NCBI GenBank assembly: GCA_946122785.1
Contig: CAMGYJ010000002.1
Location: 20,372,492 to 20,436,491, forward strand
Length of the DNA: 64,000 nucleotides
From: Linum tenue
Lineage: Eukaryota > Streptophyta > Magnoliopsida > Malpighiales > Linaceae
Direction of reading: 5' to 3'
The notes under the pieces were generated by a model, which worked only from the letters and a program-made list of their open reading frames with translations, was not told the origin of the DNA and made no database searches. Shown one piece after another: positions 1 through 10,197 of the stretch. Position numbers and translations under genes: made by a program. Position 1 is the stretch's first letter, and each line of letters starts with the position of its first letter.

Positions 1-122
1 TTGGTCGAGGCGCGTCACCTGCTTCCCCGGCGTCCAGTTCTCCATGGCCATCCGCCTCCGAGCCCCAGAGATGGGGCGGTCGGGGTCTCCCCGCAACGGA
101 GCTCAGGCGCTGGCCAGGGTAG

Positions 123-1462
123 CCCTCCTTCCAACCCAACTGTGCTAGAGCGCTCGCGATCTCCTGCGACTCCTGCCTCCCAGCCCACGCCCCGAGAGAC
201 AGGGGAGGGAGACACACCTCCGTCTCCGCCGCCCGCCTCGCGGAAGAGGACCGGGGTCGACCGAGGCCGCCTGCCAAACGGGCGAAGGCGCCTCGGGCAG
301 ATGCATCGGGGCTGCCCCTGAGCTTTGTGGCGCCCACTATTGGGCCACACACTGGTGAGGAAATCCCCCCGTACCTCCAACCTCCAAAGCGCCCTCTCAC
401 AAAGGTTGTCGTAGGCGTGCTGGTGAAGGCAACCAAAGAATTAGGCGCCTCTGTTCAGTGGGCACGTGCCCAATACGACGTAGTCGAGCACCCGGAGGGC
501 CTGGTGTCCGACAAACCATGGCGTAACATGGCCAACCTCACCGCGCAAGTAAGTTCCAGTCCACGCCTTTCAACTCCTGTTCTGGCTTCACAAGTTTCCG
601 TTTTTCTTTTTTCTAACTTTTTCGGATGCGCCTCGCCTGATTTGCCTCCCAGATGATGCTCCTGTGCGAGGCCACCACCCGTGAGGTGGAGAGGATCAAG
701 CGCCATGGCGCGGAGGCTGTCGTTGCTGCTGCGCCCCTTCAGTCCGACCTGGACGCTGCGGACAAGCAGCGGGTGGAGCTGACCTCGGCGTGTGAGGAGG
801 CTCGCAAGAAAGCTTCTGACTGTGTTGCGCAGCTAAAGGAACAGCTGGAGGCGGAGCGCGTGAAAGTGCGCCATGAGGAGCAAGCCAGGCATGCGGAGGT
901 AGTGAAGGCGCTCCGTGAGAGGGAGGGCGCTTTGACTCGGGAGCGCGACGCCCTAATTGAGGAGAGGAATTCCCTCCGCGAGTCTGTGACCTACTTGGAG
1001 GAGGCCAGCAAGAAGCTGAGGAAGACGAGCAGGCGCTACCATCGGGATCTGAAGAAGGCCAGGCGCAACTTAGCTGACTACAAGAACACCATCGCGGGGA
1101 AGAACTTGCAGGCGGATACCGTCATCAGCACTGTGGAGATAGCCCAGCAAAAGTTGCTTGTCGACCATCCAGATTGGACCTTCGACGCCCTGGACCTGAT
1201 GGGTCACATCATCACCGTGATGGAACGGGCAACTCCGGAGGCTGAGGGTGGGGAAGCGCAGGGCGCTCAAGGAGGAGAGGAAGAAGGGCAGGTCGTGCAA
1301 GACGGGGAGGAAGAAGGGCAGGACGTGCAAGGCGCTGAGAACCCGGAGGAGTTGGATGCTGACGAGAGGGTCGATCTCAGCGGAAGCGACACGTCCGATG
1401 CTGGTGATGAAGGCGCGAGCGACGGGGAAGGCAGCGGGGAGGAGATCGACGTCGAGGGGTGA
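123..1462 (+). CDS. Spliced antisense ORF of the Tat-like element, coiled-coil protein, 5' end incomplete
   Basis: This ORF lies on the strand opposite to gag-pol and converges with integrase. The reading frame is open from 123. An intron is visible at 549-652 (GTAAGT donor, pyrimidine tract and CAG acceptor), and both exons stay in phase. The first exon part is proline and arginine rich. The second (653-1462, about 270 residues) is a long coiled coil full of Glu, Lys and Arg heptads, ending in an acidic Glu/Asp/Gly-rich tail with a repeated GEEEGQ motif. Tat elements of several plants carry such antisense genes, often annotated as putative gypsy-type transposon proteins. Their function is unknown. 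The true start probably lies left of the window or in another frame before 123, where a TAG interrupts this one. Confidence 0.6.
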
Positions 1463-1614
1463 TGGGGAAATGTTTCCTTCTTTTCTTGTAATTTTCCAAT
1501 GGTTTTTCCGTGTAACCCTTAACTCTATTGGGATGCTTAAACTGTGTTGGGACATGCTTTTCTTAACTTTTATTGGTGGCTGTTTGAGCTGGTGTTTCTT
1601 TTACTTGTACAATT

Positions 1615-2045
1615 GTGGCGCCTTTCGTTGGGGCGCGAGAATTACCAGGGCGCTTTACGGGGTATGTAAACACTGACCCTCGGCCATTTCCTTAGCCTGC
1701 TCAGGGGCGCGAAACTATGGGAGCTTTGCTTAAGGGCACAAAAATCTGGGCGCTTTGCTTAAGGGCGCAAAAGTTTGGGCGCTTTACTTTACAGGGGGTT
1801 GGGTTTTTCATCACAAGATATCAATTTTTCCGTTATATCACTTTAGGAGGGCGCAAACTGTCCAGGGCGCTTTAGGGAGTAAGAACACGCACGTGCGACT
1901 AACCATACTCTCTTTAGATTACTCAAAGGGGCGCAAAATATTGGGCGCTTTACAATAACGTAGAAGGCAGTTCGTAAAATAAAAAGACAACTCTCAGGCG
2001 CGAAATACCGGGCGCACTACAAACATTAGGTAAGACGCGTGGGGT
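1615..2045. repeat. Diverged short repeats with GGGCGC cores in the gypsy 3' spacer
   Basis: Between the convergent ends of the antisense ORF and integrase the motif GGGCGCTTT recurs with GGGCGCAAA (for example near 1647, 1748, 1761, 1777, 1850, 1930 and 1945). Pairs are 15 to 30 bases apart, with diverged DNA between them. The 3' untranslated region of Tat elements is known as a place where tandem repeats arise. I see no coding potential in this stretch. Confidence 0.6.
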
Positions 2046-2141
2046 GCCGCGCTTGCAGTAATAGTATATACCCCTCCACTTGACGAGCCATCTTCTCAAG
2101 TCAGACAAAATTAAGGCGCCCGATCTTCCCACCATAGCCAA

Positions 2142-3236
2142 CTACTCTGACACTTCACCCTTTTCCATTCCCTTGTACGCTCTCAAGTTCATGGCGTTCC
2201 ACGTCCGCTTGACGGCCTTTCTGCTCATGCGCTCCAGCTTGAACGTGGCTGGTCCCACCACTTCTCGGACGCGGTAGGGTCCCTTCCACTTGGGTGCTAA
2301 CTTGCCCTCGCACGCCTTTGGCCTAAAGTCTCGCTGCAGTACCAAGCTTCCCATGCCGATTTGATGGGGGCGCATCTTGCGATCGTAGTACCTGGCCACT
2401 TGCCGCTTCATCGCCTCTAGACGCACAGAAGCGATGTCTCGGCGCCCCTCCAACATATCGAGGTCATGGATGCGCTCCTCCTCGTTGGCCCGTGCCTCGT
2501 ACTCCGCCGTCCTGTATGTAGGAAAGCGCATCTCTACCGGGATGACCACTTCACTGCCGTAGGTCAGTGCGAATGGTGTCTCCCCCGTTGCTACCTTATA
2601 CATCGTTCGGTGTGCCCAAAGCACGCCCGGGAGTTCTTCCACCCATCTTCCTTTGGCGCCTAGCAACTTGGTGTGGAGGCCATGTAAAATGCTCTTGTTG
2701 GCCGCCTCCGCTTGCCCGTTAGCCTGGGGGTAAGCCACGGACGAGAATCGCAGGACCACTCCGCTTTCGTCGCAGAACTCAATGAACTTTCGGCAGTCGA
2801 ATTGCTTGCCATGATCCGCTACGATGGACTCCGGTAGACCGAAACGGGTAAAGATATTCCTGGTAGTGAACTTTCTGACTTGAGCCTGGGTGATGGTTGC
2901 CAAGGGTTCCGCCTCGATCCACTTGAAGAAGTAGTCCACTGCCACAATCAAGTACTTCATTTGTCCTGGCGCCTTGGGGAAGGGCCCCAGCAGGTCCATC
3001 CCCCACTGCGAGAACGGCCATGCGCCCACGTTGCCCTGCATGGGCGCTTTGGTGACGTGGGTGTCATGGGCATGGATTTGGCATTGGTGGCAGCTGTCGA
3101 CATGTGTTTTTGCATCCGCCCGGATGGTGGGCCAGTAGTAGCCTTGTCGCAATAACACCTTCTCTAGACTTCTCGCTCCCGCGTGCATACCACAGGCGCC
3201 ATGGTGTACCTCCGCTATTGCCTTTTCGCCTTCCTT
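2142..3236 (-). pseudogene. Tat-like pol: integrase region
   Basis: The N-terminal zinc-binding part ends with CHQC after a GYYWP segment. The catalytic core follows with Asp in GMDLLGPFP, Asp in ADHGKQF and Glu in NGQAEAANK, giving the DDE triad. The C-terminal part contains the KWKGPYRV block common to gypsy integrases, and no chromodomain follows it. The frame is the same as that of the RNase H segment upstream, from which it is separated by an in-frame TAG at 3237-3239. The C-terminus is intact, with the stop at 2142-2144. Confidence 0.9.
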
Positions 3237-4466
3237 CTACGTAAGGCACCTGAGGTACGCTCCCGAATGCGATTGCTTGTACAGCTGGCCCTCCAGGATC
3301 ACGCACCGGGCGGCCTTGCGCCTCACTTGCCATGCATGCCTGGCATCCTCTGGGACTGCCCCGTGGAGCAGGTATTCCTTGATTGGGGTCATCCAACTTT
3401 CTTCCTCCGTACTTTCCTCTTCCACGCTACATATCACACACTCCTCCTGGGGCTGCTCCTTGGACACGATCACATACCTCTCATTTTCAAAATCTGTAGC
3501 CGTGGCCAACTTAGACAAGGCGTCGGCATGGGCATTTTCCTCCCGCGGCACGTGCACGAACTTGACTTGCCCAAAATAAGCGCGCCGATCCTCGATCCTC
3601 TTCAAGTATGCGCTCAACGCCTCCTCCTTTACTTCAAAGATGCCATTCAGTTGATTCACCACCAGTGCGGAGTCGGAGTGGACTTGGACCCGTTGCGCTT
3701 CCAGCTTGCGCGCTGTTCGCAACCCAGCAATTACGGCCTCATATTCCGCCGTGTTGTTTGTCTTTAACGTCAAAAACCGGAGCGCCAGCTCATGGATCGT
3801 GCCCATGGGGTTGATGACCACTATGCCAGCGCCGGCCCCGACTCGACTAGCCGCCCCGTCGACGTACACCAACCAACTTTTGCCCCCGCTCTTCCCCTCA
3901 CTTACCACTCCTTCTGCCGCAAAGTCAGCCAAGACTTGCGGCTTAATTGCCGGGCGGGGCGCATACCTGATATCGTATTCACTCAGCTGCACGGCCCACT
4001 TTACCATGCGCCCCGCAACATCCATGAAACCCAGCGTGCTGCTTAGTGGTAGATTGGTAAGCACAACTACCGTGTGCGCCTGAAAGTATGGGCGCAGCTT
4101 CTCCGCCGCGGCCACCACCGCCAAAGCTGCCTTCTCAATGGGCGCATATCTTGTTTCAGGGCCCGTCATGACTTTGCTTACGTAATATACCGGGCGCTCT
4201 TCCTTATCCGGCCCCGCTCTAGAGATGAGTACAGCACTCACTGCGGTTCACGACACCGCGATGTATAGGTACAGAGTTTCCCCTTTACGTGGTGCAGTCA
4301 TAACCGCGGGTGCTACCAATAGGTCTTTCAGCTGTTCGAACGCCTTGTCGCACTCTTCTGTCCATCGGAAGCACGTGGCCTTTTTCAGAATTCTGAAGAA
4401 AGGGGCACCTCTATCTGCGGACCGGGGAATAAACCGTCCCAATGCCGCCAGGCGCCCGTTTAGGAT
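3237..4466 (-). pseudogene. Tat-like pol: RT-linked RNase H plus second archaeal-type RNase H
   Basis: The first RNase H contains the RPVYYVSKVM and YAPIEKAALAVV blocks typical of gypsy elements. About 100 residues later a second RNase H begins, with Asp in YVDGAAS, Glu in NTAEYEA, Asp in HSDSALVV and His/Asp in ENAHADALSKLA, which is a complete catalytic set. A dual RNase H is a hallmark of Tat elements. In-frame stops at 4248-4250 (TGA) and 3237-3239 (TAG) break this stretch, which otherwise stays in a single frame. Confidence 0.85.
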
Positions 4467-6143
4467 CTACACTTCGTTGGGCGTTCTCAAAGGTTGGAGG
4501 CGCCTGATCGCCTCCACTTGCCTGGGGTTAGCCTCGATCCCTCTCTTAGTTATCATGAAGCCCAAGAATTTCCCGGCTTCCGCTCCGAACACGCATTTCA
4601 ACTGGTTGAGGCGCAGAGAATGAGCGCGCATCGTCTCGAAAGTCTCCCGTAAATCCTTCAAGTGATCCTCTTTCTTCTTGCTCTTGACCACCAGGTCGTC
4701 CACATATGCCTCCACGTTTCGCCCAATCTGTTGCTGGAATACGGTGTTCACCATGCGCTGATAGGTGGCGCCCGCGTTCTTTAGCCCGAATGACATGACC
4801 CGGTACCGAAAGTTGCCAAAAGGGGTTATGAACGCGGTCTTATCCCGGTCCTTCTCGCACATGAGGATCTGATGGTACCTTGAAAACATGTCGAGAAAGC
4901 TCAGCGCCTCATGATACGCGGTCGCATCCACCAATTGGTCAATGCATGGCATGGGGTAGGCATCCGTGGGGCATGCCCGGTTCAGGTTGGTATAATCAAC
5001 ACACATCCTCCAGTCCCCCGTTGCCTTGGGCACGAGCACCACATTCGAAAACCACGTTACGTATCGCGCCTCCTCCACAAATCCGGCGTCTAGCAATTTC
5101 CCAACTTCCTTGCGTAGGGCCTCTTCCTTTTCTTCAGAAAGGGGCCTTCTTTTTTGTTGCACAGGGCGCACGCCCTCCTCCACCGAAAGACGGTGCAACG
5201 CAATCTCGGGTTTGACTCCTGGCATATCCTTGGCGCTCCACGCGAACAGGTCAGCGAATTCCTTCAGGAGCTCGACCAGAGCCTCGGCCGCCTCACCGGT
5301 CGTGTGCGCGGATATGCGCGCACACCGCTCGGGGCGCTCCAAATCCAGGGGAATTTGGATCTCTGTATCAGTAGCTTTCGCCCTTGGCGTGTCCTCTGGC
5401 CTCACATCGATGTTGTACATCCGCATCCTCTTTGCGAGCCGTGCCTCCGGCGATGCTTCCCCACGCGACACTCCCTCCCCTTTCGGGGTAATGAATTTCA
5501 AGACCTGGTGGCATGAGGACGCGAACCCGTTGAAAAGGGCCAACAACGGGCGCCCCAAGATGGCATTGTATGGGGAGGGGCAGTCCACAATACCGAACTC
5601 TATCGTGTGCGTTACGCGATGTTCCTCTTCCCCTAACGTCACGGGCAGGCGCACGCGCCCGACGACTCGTGCCGGTACCCCCAAAAACCCAATTAAGACC
5701 GAGTCCGCCGGCCGGACGAGGCTTGGAGATAATTGCATTTTCTCGTAGGTGGACCTGAACAATACGTCCATCGAGCTCCCCGTATCGACCAGCATTCTCT
5801 TCACCTCGCACCAGGCCACGACACCCCTGATTTCCAGCTCCTCCACGGATGGCACCCGACATGCCTCCTCGGAGGCTTTATTAAAATGAATTTGCACTGC
5901 CGCGTGAGCGCTGGCGGTGGCCGACTTCAGGCGTCTCCCTTCCTCCAACTTCTGCCTTAGATCCATCGTGCCCGAAATTGCATCGATCATCAATCTCACG
6001 CGCTCTGGGTGTGCCTCGGGATCGATACTAAATGGGGGCGGGGGCAGCTCCTCGATTTCCGCGGGGACCTCATCCTGTGCGGGCACAACACTCTCGAGCG
6101 CCTCCTCCGTCCTTTTCTCCTGCGCCATAAACGTCCTCTGCAC
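4467..6143 (-). pseudogene. Tat-like pol: aspartic protease and reverse transcriptase
   Basis: The protease active site is DTGSS, about 110 residues into this frame. The reverse transcriptase shows WRMCVDYTNLN, FLDMFSRYHQI, the SFGLKNAGATYQR block and the catalytic YVDD. The frame ends at a TAG (4467-4469) shortly after the ITKRGIEANP block, and homologous sequence continues in the same frame beyond it. At its start the frame overlaps the gag frame by 74 bases. The G-run at 6152-6158 is the likely place of a one-base slip between them. Confidence 0.9.
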
Positions 6144-8763
6144 CTTTTCTTCCCCCCCTTCTTACGAACTCGTTCAGCATTCCTCGGTCCACTAATCCTT
6201 GGACTTCGGACTTGAGTTGGTAACAGTCAACGGTGTGGTGACCCCGCTCACGATGGAACTCACAATACCTGTCAAGATTTTGCTCGTTCGGGCGCCCTCT
6301 CATGGGTCCCGGCCAACGGATATGGTATCCCTTGTCCTTCACAAACTGCAGCACATTCTTCAGCGAGTCGTTGAGTTCAGTGAAATTCCCGCCTCCCTTG
6401 GGCGCAAAACGCGACAGATCGGGGCGCCGCGCGCCCGTCGGGTAGAACGAAGGTGGGTTAGGGGTAGGCGGCATGTGCTGCGCTCTGGCCCCATCTGTCT
6501 CCTCGGGGCGCACGTCTCTCCTCTCCATCCTCCTCACCGCCAATGTCTCCTCCAACATGATCACCTTTTGCACCCTCCGGTCCAGATCCTCCGTGGACAC
6601 CATGTCCCGTTTTGACAGCGCCCGACACAACTCCTCACTCGTGGTGCACTCGTCCAAGCAACATCCCAGGACCGGGGGCTTGACATCCTTGACCGCCATG
6701 GCCACCGACATCCAGCGCTCATAGAAGCCCCTAAGCGCCTCGCCCTTACGCTGCCTGACCTTGAATAGAGCACTGATAGTGAGGCTCCGGTGCTTCCGGC
6801 TGGCGTACTTTGAGAGGAATAGGGTTGCGAACTGCTCGAACCCATCGATCCTCCCCTCCTCGATTTGATGGTATCACTCCAAAACCACGCCTGTGAACGT
6901 GGAGGGAAAGGCACGAGATAAGGTGGCGTCCGAGCTATTATACAGTTGCATTTTGGTGAAGTAGTTGTTCAGATGGTCCTCCGGATCAGTCGTCCCGTCA
7001 TAACTGGGGAGCGCCGGGATGACCGAGTTTGCTTGTTCGGCCAGTATGCTTCGTGCGAGTGGCTGCCTCACCCCCCATGCTCTTCCATGGCGACGGTGCG
7101 CCCACCCGTTGTGTTCGTCAAAGTCCGAGGCCATATGCCTCATCAGGTGCCCCAAGTCTTCCGTGCGCTTCAGTGCGCTGGACGCCCCTTCTTCATCTTC
7201 CTCTCTGTCTCTTCTCTTTCCCCCCAGAGGGGGCGCCGCTTCCGCTCCTTTCTTCAGCATCTCCACTTCTTTTCTGAGCGCCTCCAGCGCCTGGTCTTGC
7301 TCTCCAATCACTACAAGAAATTAGGTATTTTGTGACGCACCCAATTTGTCATTTTAGTGTGCCAGTTTGTCACTTTTTGTCTAATGTGACAAGGTCTAAT
7401 GTGACAAAGTTTAATTTTTAGGTTGTCATAATATTGTTCAGCCAACTTGACAATATATCGTTGTCATAATATGTTGTCCTACCATGACGAAAGATCGTTG
7501 TCAGAAGGACTAATCTTTTCAATCATGTTTCAGTCATCTTAGTTAAACCCAAACAGCATGGCACATTGGCCTTTCACAAACTAAAACCATCCCCATCAAA
7601 AAACACTTTTCACAAATGTCGCCTTCATCCAAATCCATTGCATCAAATTAACTCATCTCGCGTACCAGATACAAAAATTTCCTAACAGCTATCTATGTAA
7701 GCCAATCCATACACTGGGCTTACACAAAATCGAAGGCCAGACTATCTCGGTTTATCGACGGAGGGAACTCGCGGCAGGGAAGGCAGGTCGTCGAAGCAAA
7801 GGAGGGCAACTTGGTTAATCGGAGACTGTTGATTCAGAGGGAAAGCCCTACCCCCTGTGCAAGAGCGCCTATGAACGACAGAGATAGAAGAAGAAACATG
7901 AGGAACCCAACTATGCTTTTATCGGAATCAGGTATCCACCATGCAAATCAAAACCAAAATCGCAGAGGAAAAGGAGTCCAGGGCGAGGAGACGAACGAGA
8001 CTTACCGGACAATCGATTCGCGGGGAGGAGAACGTACCCAGACGAATCGCTAAAGAGGATGTGGGGAGAGGGGTTTCGACTTTGCAATTCGCAGTGGAGA
8101 TGGAATTGGGGTTTCTGTTCTTGGAGCTGAAGGGTTAGAGAGGCGGGTTGGGGTTTTTTTTTCGTCTTGGAGGGAAGGGGAATAATAGTCCCGCCGAATG
8201 GAATTCTGGACGAAAAATAGAAATTCTAAAAAAAAATTATTAATGAAAAAGTTTATTTCATTCTGCACACCATATTATGACAAATTATATTATCATATTT
8301 TAGGATTTCTTGAACATAATGTGACAAACCATAAGGTGACGGGATGTTTTGTCATTCTGTAGCAGTATTTGCGCGGTAAATAAGACATATAGTGACAAAA
8401 TTATAATGACAACAAAAACTTTGTCACAATGTAACTCTATTATGACAACTTTGAATGACAAATATAACTTTTGTCACATATAGTCAATTAAATGTGACAA
8501 GTTTTTTTTTTGTCATATTTAGTTGCCTAATATGACAAATATTTTATGACAACATAATTAATTTGTCACTTAAGGTCAAATTTCTTGTAGTGAATTATGT
8601 GAAGTAGATGCTCCTTTGTGAGGGTGACGCCCTCGGACTGGGCCGTCTCCTGCGCCTCGTCATCAACCCCCGCATGCGCCTCTCCTGAAAGCACGGGCGC
8701 CTCTCGGGATGCCTCAGCGGCCGCCGGTCCTCTTTCTCCTTCGACTCCTCCTGGCGCCTCCAT
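6070..8763 (-). pseudogene. Tat-like gag, interrupted by a CACTA element and a stop
   Basis: The ATG at 8763 lies 52 bases inside the LTR edge. The N-terminal piece (8763 to 8593) is Ala/Glu rich. The reading frame continues after the CACTA insertion (7309-8592) at 7308 and downward, with a short coiled coil followed by the capsid-like Retrotrans_gag region. A TGA at 6874-6876 interrupts it. The remaining part (to 6070) ends with a nucleocapsid zinc motif of the form C-x2-H-x4-H-x4-C (CEFHRERGHHTVDC), followed by YQLK, as in related plant elements. Confidence 0.85.
7309..8592. mobile_element. Non-autonomous CACTA (EnSpm) transposon nested in gypsy gag
   Basis: The left end is CACTACAAGAAA (7309-7320) and the right end is its exact reverse complement TTTCTTGTAGTG (8581-8592). 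The flanking triplets are AAT (7306-7308) and AAT (8593-8595), giving the 3-bp duplication expected of CACTA elements. Both subterminal regions (about 7330-7510 and 8260-8580) carry more than ten copies each of the core TTGTCA/TGACAA in both orientations, like the transposase-binding subterminal repeats of this superfamily. No transposase is present. The centre (about 7740-8160) is less AT rich and has short ORFs that I do not recognise; it may be captured sequence. Confidence 0.93.
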
Positions 8764-8797
8764 GACCTCTCACTCACTCAGTAGTACGATCCGCCCC

Positions 8798-8814
8798 CTA
8801 CCTGGCGCGCCAAT
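8798..8814 (-). promoter_or_regulatory. Primer-binding site region of the Tat-like element
   Basis: Directly after the inner LTR edge the minus strand reads AATTGGCGCGCCAGGTAG, the position and form of a tRNA primer-binding site. Many plant gypsy elements start theirs with TGGCGC. I do not assign the tRNA. Confidence 0.6.
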
Positions 8815-9398
8815 TGTTTATGCCCAACAACTATGCGCCCAGCCTCTTCGCACGCGGTCCCCTCGGAACGCTTCTTCCTGCACGCAAAGGAACCGCCTCG
8901 AGCCCGGAACAGGGCTCGCTAGCACTCCGACGCCCAAGCTAGTATCCTCTTTCTAGAGAGAGAAGTGAATAGTGATTCTAGAGAGAAGTTCTAACCTGAG
9001 TAAATGAGGTTCACCAACCCCACTATTTATACTCGGGGCTCGGCCGACCAACATCCTTCTCCCCCGCCCTTTGCCAGGCCCGCATTTAATGCGTCGTATG
9101 GTCAGGTGCTATGCGGCTCGACCATCTGACTCCCTGCCCAGAAGATCGAGGCGCATGATGTCAGCTGGTCCCCAAACCCGTACCTTTGGATCCCCTGCGA
9201 CTCTTTGTCGTATACGCCCCATGTCAGAGCCATGGCCCCACCCGCCTGGAAAGGCCCCCTCCAGTACATGGGCCAACTCCCTCTATGTCCTTGGGCCCGC
9301 CGAGCCGGGTCCTACTTTGTGGCCTGCCAGCCTCTTTCCTTGGGCCATGCGAGCCCAGCCTACTTGGGCCATGTATGCATCCCCAACATAATCCAACA
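8815..9398 (-). repeat. 5' LTR of the Tat-like element (584 bp)
   Basis: On the minus strand the LTR starts TGTTGGATTATG at 9398 and ends CATAAACA at 8815, so it has TG...CA ends within a TGTT...AACA inverted pair. A TATA box (GTATAAATA on the minus strand, plus positions 9024-9032) lies inside it. The LTR is GC rich, unlike the AT-rich flank beyond 9399. The second LTR is outside the window. Confidence 0.85.
9024..9032 (-). promoter_or_regulatory. TATA box of the Tat-like LTR
   Basis: The minus strand reads GTATAAATAG, about 370 bases inside the LTR start and in the middle of the U3/R part. It is the only strong TATA motif in the LTR. Confidence 0.55.
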
Positions 9399-9469
9399 AT
9401 ATAATGACAATAGTGTAATAAGACGGAGCAACGATAGTGAATGATTTTGGGAAGTACCTATGACCCAAT

Positions 9470-9545
9470 TACCCCTCATTTAGTCCTAATTTCAGTTTTA
9501 ATTATTTTATTATTTATGTCCAATGCTTCAATTAATTAGAAACAC
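9470..9545 (-). repeat. Dispersed AT-rich repeat, inverted copy of 40418-40500
   Basis: The reverse complement of this stretch matches 40418-40500 over about 80 bases with only scattered changes (shared cores GAAGCATTGGACATAAATAA and GAACTGAAATTAG or close variants). Outside this block the two copies diverge at once. The repeat family is not identified. Confidence 0.6.
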
Positions 9546-9559
9546 AAACCTAAACTAAT

Positions 9560-9811
9560 TCAGAAGCACCCGCATCTCCTCGTCGGCTGCAGGAGTAGAT
9601 AGAATCGGTCATTAGGACCGAGCTGGGCGTTCTCTTTCTGCAACTGGCTCGTCTCTTTCACCAGATCCTCCACCTGATTCTGCTCCCTCATCCTCGACTG
9701 CCTCGCCGAATCCCTATTCGATATCATCCTCTTCCTCTCGTCGACGTTCGCGTATCGTAGATCCGTGTTCGATCCCGAGCTCGCTGCCTGCCTTTGTGTC
9801 GCCGGAGACAT
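9560..9811 (-). pseudogene. Truncated bZIP transcription factor fragment
   Basis: From the ATG at 9811 the protein begins MSPATQRQAASSGSN, followed by a bZIP basic region with the N-x7-R signature (NRDSARQSR) and three leucine-zipper heptads (the Leu of VEDL, then L and L seven residues apart). The Ser/Gly-rich start and the DERKRMISNR block resemble small plant group-S bZIP proteins. Basic-region residues that are normally Arg or Lys are changed (ARQS, MREQN), and the zipper stops after three heptads in an unrelated tail, whereas real members have about 140-160 residues and a longer zipper. It is most likely a gene fragment. The open frame also extends upstream to 9859. Confidence 0.6.
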
Positions 9812-9859
9812 CACACATATCCTCTTTTTTTTGCGATACTTGATTTGGGAGAATGTCAC

Positions 9860-10130
9860 AAATATTATATATCAGAATTAGGGTTTAGAGTTGCGGTTAG
9901 ATTATAATCGAATTGGGGATGATGATGAATTCCGATTAATCAAGGGAGGCAATCAGATAATGAGAAAACGTAGAACCAGTAGAGGACACACGATGGAGAA
10001 AGAATGGAGGATTCGGATCCAAAGCATGAGGATTGCGAGAGTCGTAGAGTTTCGGCACCAAAATAATCCTCAAATTTTAATTGACTAGCGTGGCCCCGAT
10101 CATTTGGCCGAAGGAAGGTGTGTGAAATTT
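9860..10130. other. AT-rich stretch between the bZIP fragment and LINE 1
   Basis: No gene or element end is visible here except the left target duplication of the LINE at 10131-10148. Confidence 0.5.
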
Positions 10131-10197
10131 GATAATGTAATGAGGTATTTTTTTTTTTTGACAAAAGATAATCTTATATTGATTCCAAAAAAGATAG

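Larger units (their letters stand above)
1..9398 (-). mobile_element. Ty3/gypsy LTR retrotransposon, Tat-like lineage, cut by the left window edge
   Basis: Reading on the minus strand the order is LTR (9398 to 8815), primer-binding site, gag, protease, reverse transcriptase, RNase H, a second RNase H, integrase, then a spacer with GGGCGC repeats and an ORF on the opposite strand. A second RNase H after the RT-linked one, no chromodomain after integrase, and an antisense ORF in the 3' region are established marks of the Tat group of plant gypsy elements. The second LTR is not in the window, so the total length and the target duplication cannot be seen. The coding frame carries four in-frame stops (6874-6876, 4467-4469, 4248-4250, 3237-3239), one frameshift near a G-run at 6152-6158 and a CACTA insertion. 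It is therefore a dead copy. Confidence 0.9.

Noticed and set aside
1..321. Pro/Arg-rich frame at the very start of the window
   Set aside because: It is out of frame with the spliced antisense ORF that continues downstream, and starts with TTG at the window edge.
6070..6158. Programmed frameshift between gag and pol of the Tat-like element
   Set aside because: The frame change coincides with a run of seven G and related elements usually have one continuous frame here. A slip mutation in a copy that already has four stops is simpler.
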